DNA from: Castellaniella sp. | Lineage (GTDB): Bacteria; Pseudomonadota; Gammaproteobacteria; Burkholderiales; Burkholderiaceae_B | Direction of reading: 5' to 3' | Assembly (NCBI GenBank): GCA_019104865.1 | Contig: JAHRWZ010000008.1 | Span: forward strand, 1-64,000 | DNA length: 64,000 bases | Shown: positions 62,507-64,000 of the stretch, piece by piece | How the letters are laid out: each line of letters opens with the position of its first letter | Numbering within the stretch: the stretch's first letter is position 1 | The notes under the pieces: generated by a model | Seen by the model: only the letters and a program-made list of their open reading frames with translations | The model's database searches: none | What the model was told of the DNA's origin: nothing | Program-made: the position numbers and the translations under genes

Positions 62507-64000
62507 ATGAGTCCGTCATCCTTGCCTGCGCGCCTCGCCGGCCACGTCCTGGTGGACCAGCTTCGCATCCATGGCACCGATCATGTGTTTTGCGTGCCGG
62601 GGGAAAGCTACCTGCCGGTGCTCGACGGCCTGTTCGATGCCGACATCCAGGTCACGGTCTGCCGCCAGGAGGGCGGGGCGGCCATCATGGCCGCAGCCTA
62701 TGGAAAACTGACCGGCAGGCCCGGGGTCTGTCTGGTGACACGCGCGCCCGGTGCCGCGAATGCGTTTGCGGGTGTGCACGTGGCGTCGCAGGATTCCACC
62801 CCGATGATCCTGCTGGTGGGGCAGATCGACCGGGCCATGCGCGACCGCGAGGCCTTCCAGGAAATGGACTATCGCGCCGTGTTCGGCACGCAGGTCAAAT
62901 GGGCGGCTCAGATCGATCAGGCCGAACGCATCCCGGAATACCTGTCGCGGGCTTTTCATGTGGCGCTGTCGGGGCGACCCGGCCCGGTGGTGCTGGCGCT
63001 GCCGGAAGACATGCTGGGCGAAACCATCGCGGTGGCCGACGCCCGTCCTTGCCGGGTGCCGGGCACGTTGCCGGCGCCGGCGCAGGTCCGCGATCTGGCC
63101 GACAGGCTGGCGCGCGCCGAGCGCCCTCTGGCGATCCTGGGCGGCAGCCGCTGGAACGATCAGGCCGTCCGGGCATTCGGCGCCTTTGCGCAGCGTCACG
63201 CGATTCCGGTGGCGGTGCAGTTCCGTCGCCAGATGCTGTGCCCTGTCGATCATCCCTGCTTCATCGGCGATCTGGGGTTGGGAGCCGATCCCCGGCTGCT
63301 GGCGGCCGTCCGCGAATCGGATCTGATCCTGGTCGTGGGCGGGCGCCTGTCCGAAGTCCCCAGCCAGGGCTACACCCTGCTCGACATCCCGGATCCGTCA
63401 CAGACCCTGATCCACGTGCATCCCGACATCGGTGAACTGAATCGCGTTTATCAGGCGGACGTGGCCATGGCGTGCGCGCCGGATGACTGGCTGCGCGCCA
63501 TCGAGGCCTGTGCGCCGACCGCCACAGCATCGCGCCGCCTGCGTTGTGAACGGCTGCATGCCGACCGTCAGGCTTGGAGCAATCCGTCCGCAGTGCGCCA
63601 TCCCGGGGCCCTGCAGATGGGGCTGGTGATGGAGCATCTGAACGCCGTGCTGCCCGATGATGCGATTCTGACCAACGGGGCGGGCAACTACGCCACGTGG
63701 CTGCACCGCTTCTATCGTTTCCGTGCCTATGGCACGCAGCTTGCGCCCACGTCCGGTTCGATGGGCTATGGCTTGCCGGCGGCCGTGGCCGCACAGCGCC
63801 TGCATCCGGATCGGCGCGTGGTGTGCTTCGCGGGGGACGGCTGCTTCATGATGCACGGCCAGGAATTCGCCACGGCCGTGCAGTATGGCCTGCCGATCAT
63901 CGTGATCCTGATCGACAACGGGATGCTGGGCACCATCCGGATGCACCAGGAACGGCGCTATCCAGGGCGGGTATCGGCTACGACGCTGCGCAACCCGGAT
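62507..64000 (+). CDS. Thiamine-diphosphate-dependent enzyme, acetolactate-synthase-like (partial)
   Basis: The frame runs off the right edge after 498 residues. It has an N-terminal TPP pyrimidine domain (HVFCVPGESYLPVLDGLFD, with VCRQEGGAAIMAAAYGKLTG), a central domain and the pyrophosphate domain with GDGCFMMHGQEFATAVQYG and the Asn of LIDNGMLGTIRMHQ. It belongs to the IlvB/oxalyl-CoA decarboxylase/benzoylformate decarboxylase superfamily. No small regulatory subunit is visible, so a catabolic rather than branched-chain biosynthetic role is more likely. AGGAG lies 10 bases before the ATG. Located 61 bases after the FAD oxidoreductase. Confidence 0.85.
   Translation, partial: MSPSSLPARLAGHVLVDQLRIHGTDHVFCVPGESYLPVLDGLFDADIQVTVCRQEGGAAIMAAAYGKLTGRPGVCLVTRAPGAANAFAGVHVASQDSTPMILLVGQIDRAMRDREAFQEMDYRAVFGTQVKWAAQIDQAERIPEYLSRAFHVALSGRPGPVVLALPEDMLGETIAVADARPCRVPGTLPAPAQVRDLADRLARAERPLAILGGSRWNDQAVRAFGAFAQRHAIPVAVQFRRQMLCPVDHPCFIGDLGLGADPRLLAAVRESDLILVVGGRLSEVPSQGYTLLDIPDPSQTLIHVHPDIGELNRVYQADVAMACAPDDWLRAIEACAPTATASRRLRCERLHADRQAWSNPSAVRHPGALQMGLVMEHLNAVLPDDAILTNGAGNYATWLHRFYRFRAYGTQLAPTSGSMGYGLPAAVAAQRLHPDRRVVCFAGDGCFMMHGQEFATAVQYGLPIIVILIDNGMLGTIRMHQERRYPGRVSATTLRNPD

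Overview
The window is GC-rich chromosomal DNA from a betaproteobacterium, most likely Burkholderiales and probably Alcaligenaceae (Bordetella/Castellaniella-like). The evidence is the gene order TPR protein-lolB-ispE-tRNA-Gln-prs-rplY-pth, the Coq7 and porin types, the heavy use of TRAP transport, and a Vi/Bordetella-type tviB-tviC pair. No rRNA genes, CRISPR arrays or insertion sequences were seen.

Layout. 1-3.5 kb: the end of a membrane protein, coq7, a free-standing small RNA candidate with an anti-Shine-Dalgarno loop, and an IclR regulator divergent from a succinate-semialdehyde-type dehydrogenase. 3.6-13.4 kb: a surface polysaccharide operon with a WecA-like initiating transferase, a two-step UDP-GlcNAc to UDP-GalNAcA supply (tviB, tviC), a MurJ-like flippase, and three glycosyltransferase genes, the last a tandem fusion. 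13.3-22.8 kb: a homoprotocatechuate meta-cleavage operon controlled by HpaR (dctPQM-hpaG1-G2-E-D-F-H-I), in which a TRAP transporter replaces the usual MFS permease. 22.8-36.6 kb: housekeeping genes (algC, an FAD oxidase, ridA, mutM, a TPR lipoprotein-region cluster, tRNA-Gln, prs, rplY, pth, a CPBP protease, an amidase, ychF).

36.6-52.26 kb: a genomic island of about 15.6 kb inserted at the 3' end of ychF. It is bounded by a 13-bp direct repeat that includes the ychF stop codon, and by clusters of GGGGGTAC motifs just inside both ends. It carries a P4-type integrase, remnants of an SPI-7/PAGI-like integrative element (a replication protein and an amber-interrupted second recombinase), and one tightly overlapping operon: hsdR, a PHP-SMC ATPase (TrlF type), an AlbA/Schlafen ATPase, hsdS, a PrrC-type anticodon nuclease and hsdM. 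I read this as a layered anti-phage system: type I restriction with a latent tRNA-cutting back-up and two extra nucleotide-handling proteins. It is the most interesting object in the window.

52.3-64 kb: a decayed subtilisin gene beside a small propeptide-like gene, a porin behind a Fur-like box, a single-Cache chemoreceptor, an MgtA-type Mg2+ ATPase with a leader hairpin, an ALDH7 aldehyde dehydrogenase, and a divergent FAD oxidoreductase/TPP-enzyme pair that runs off the end.
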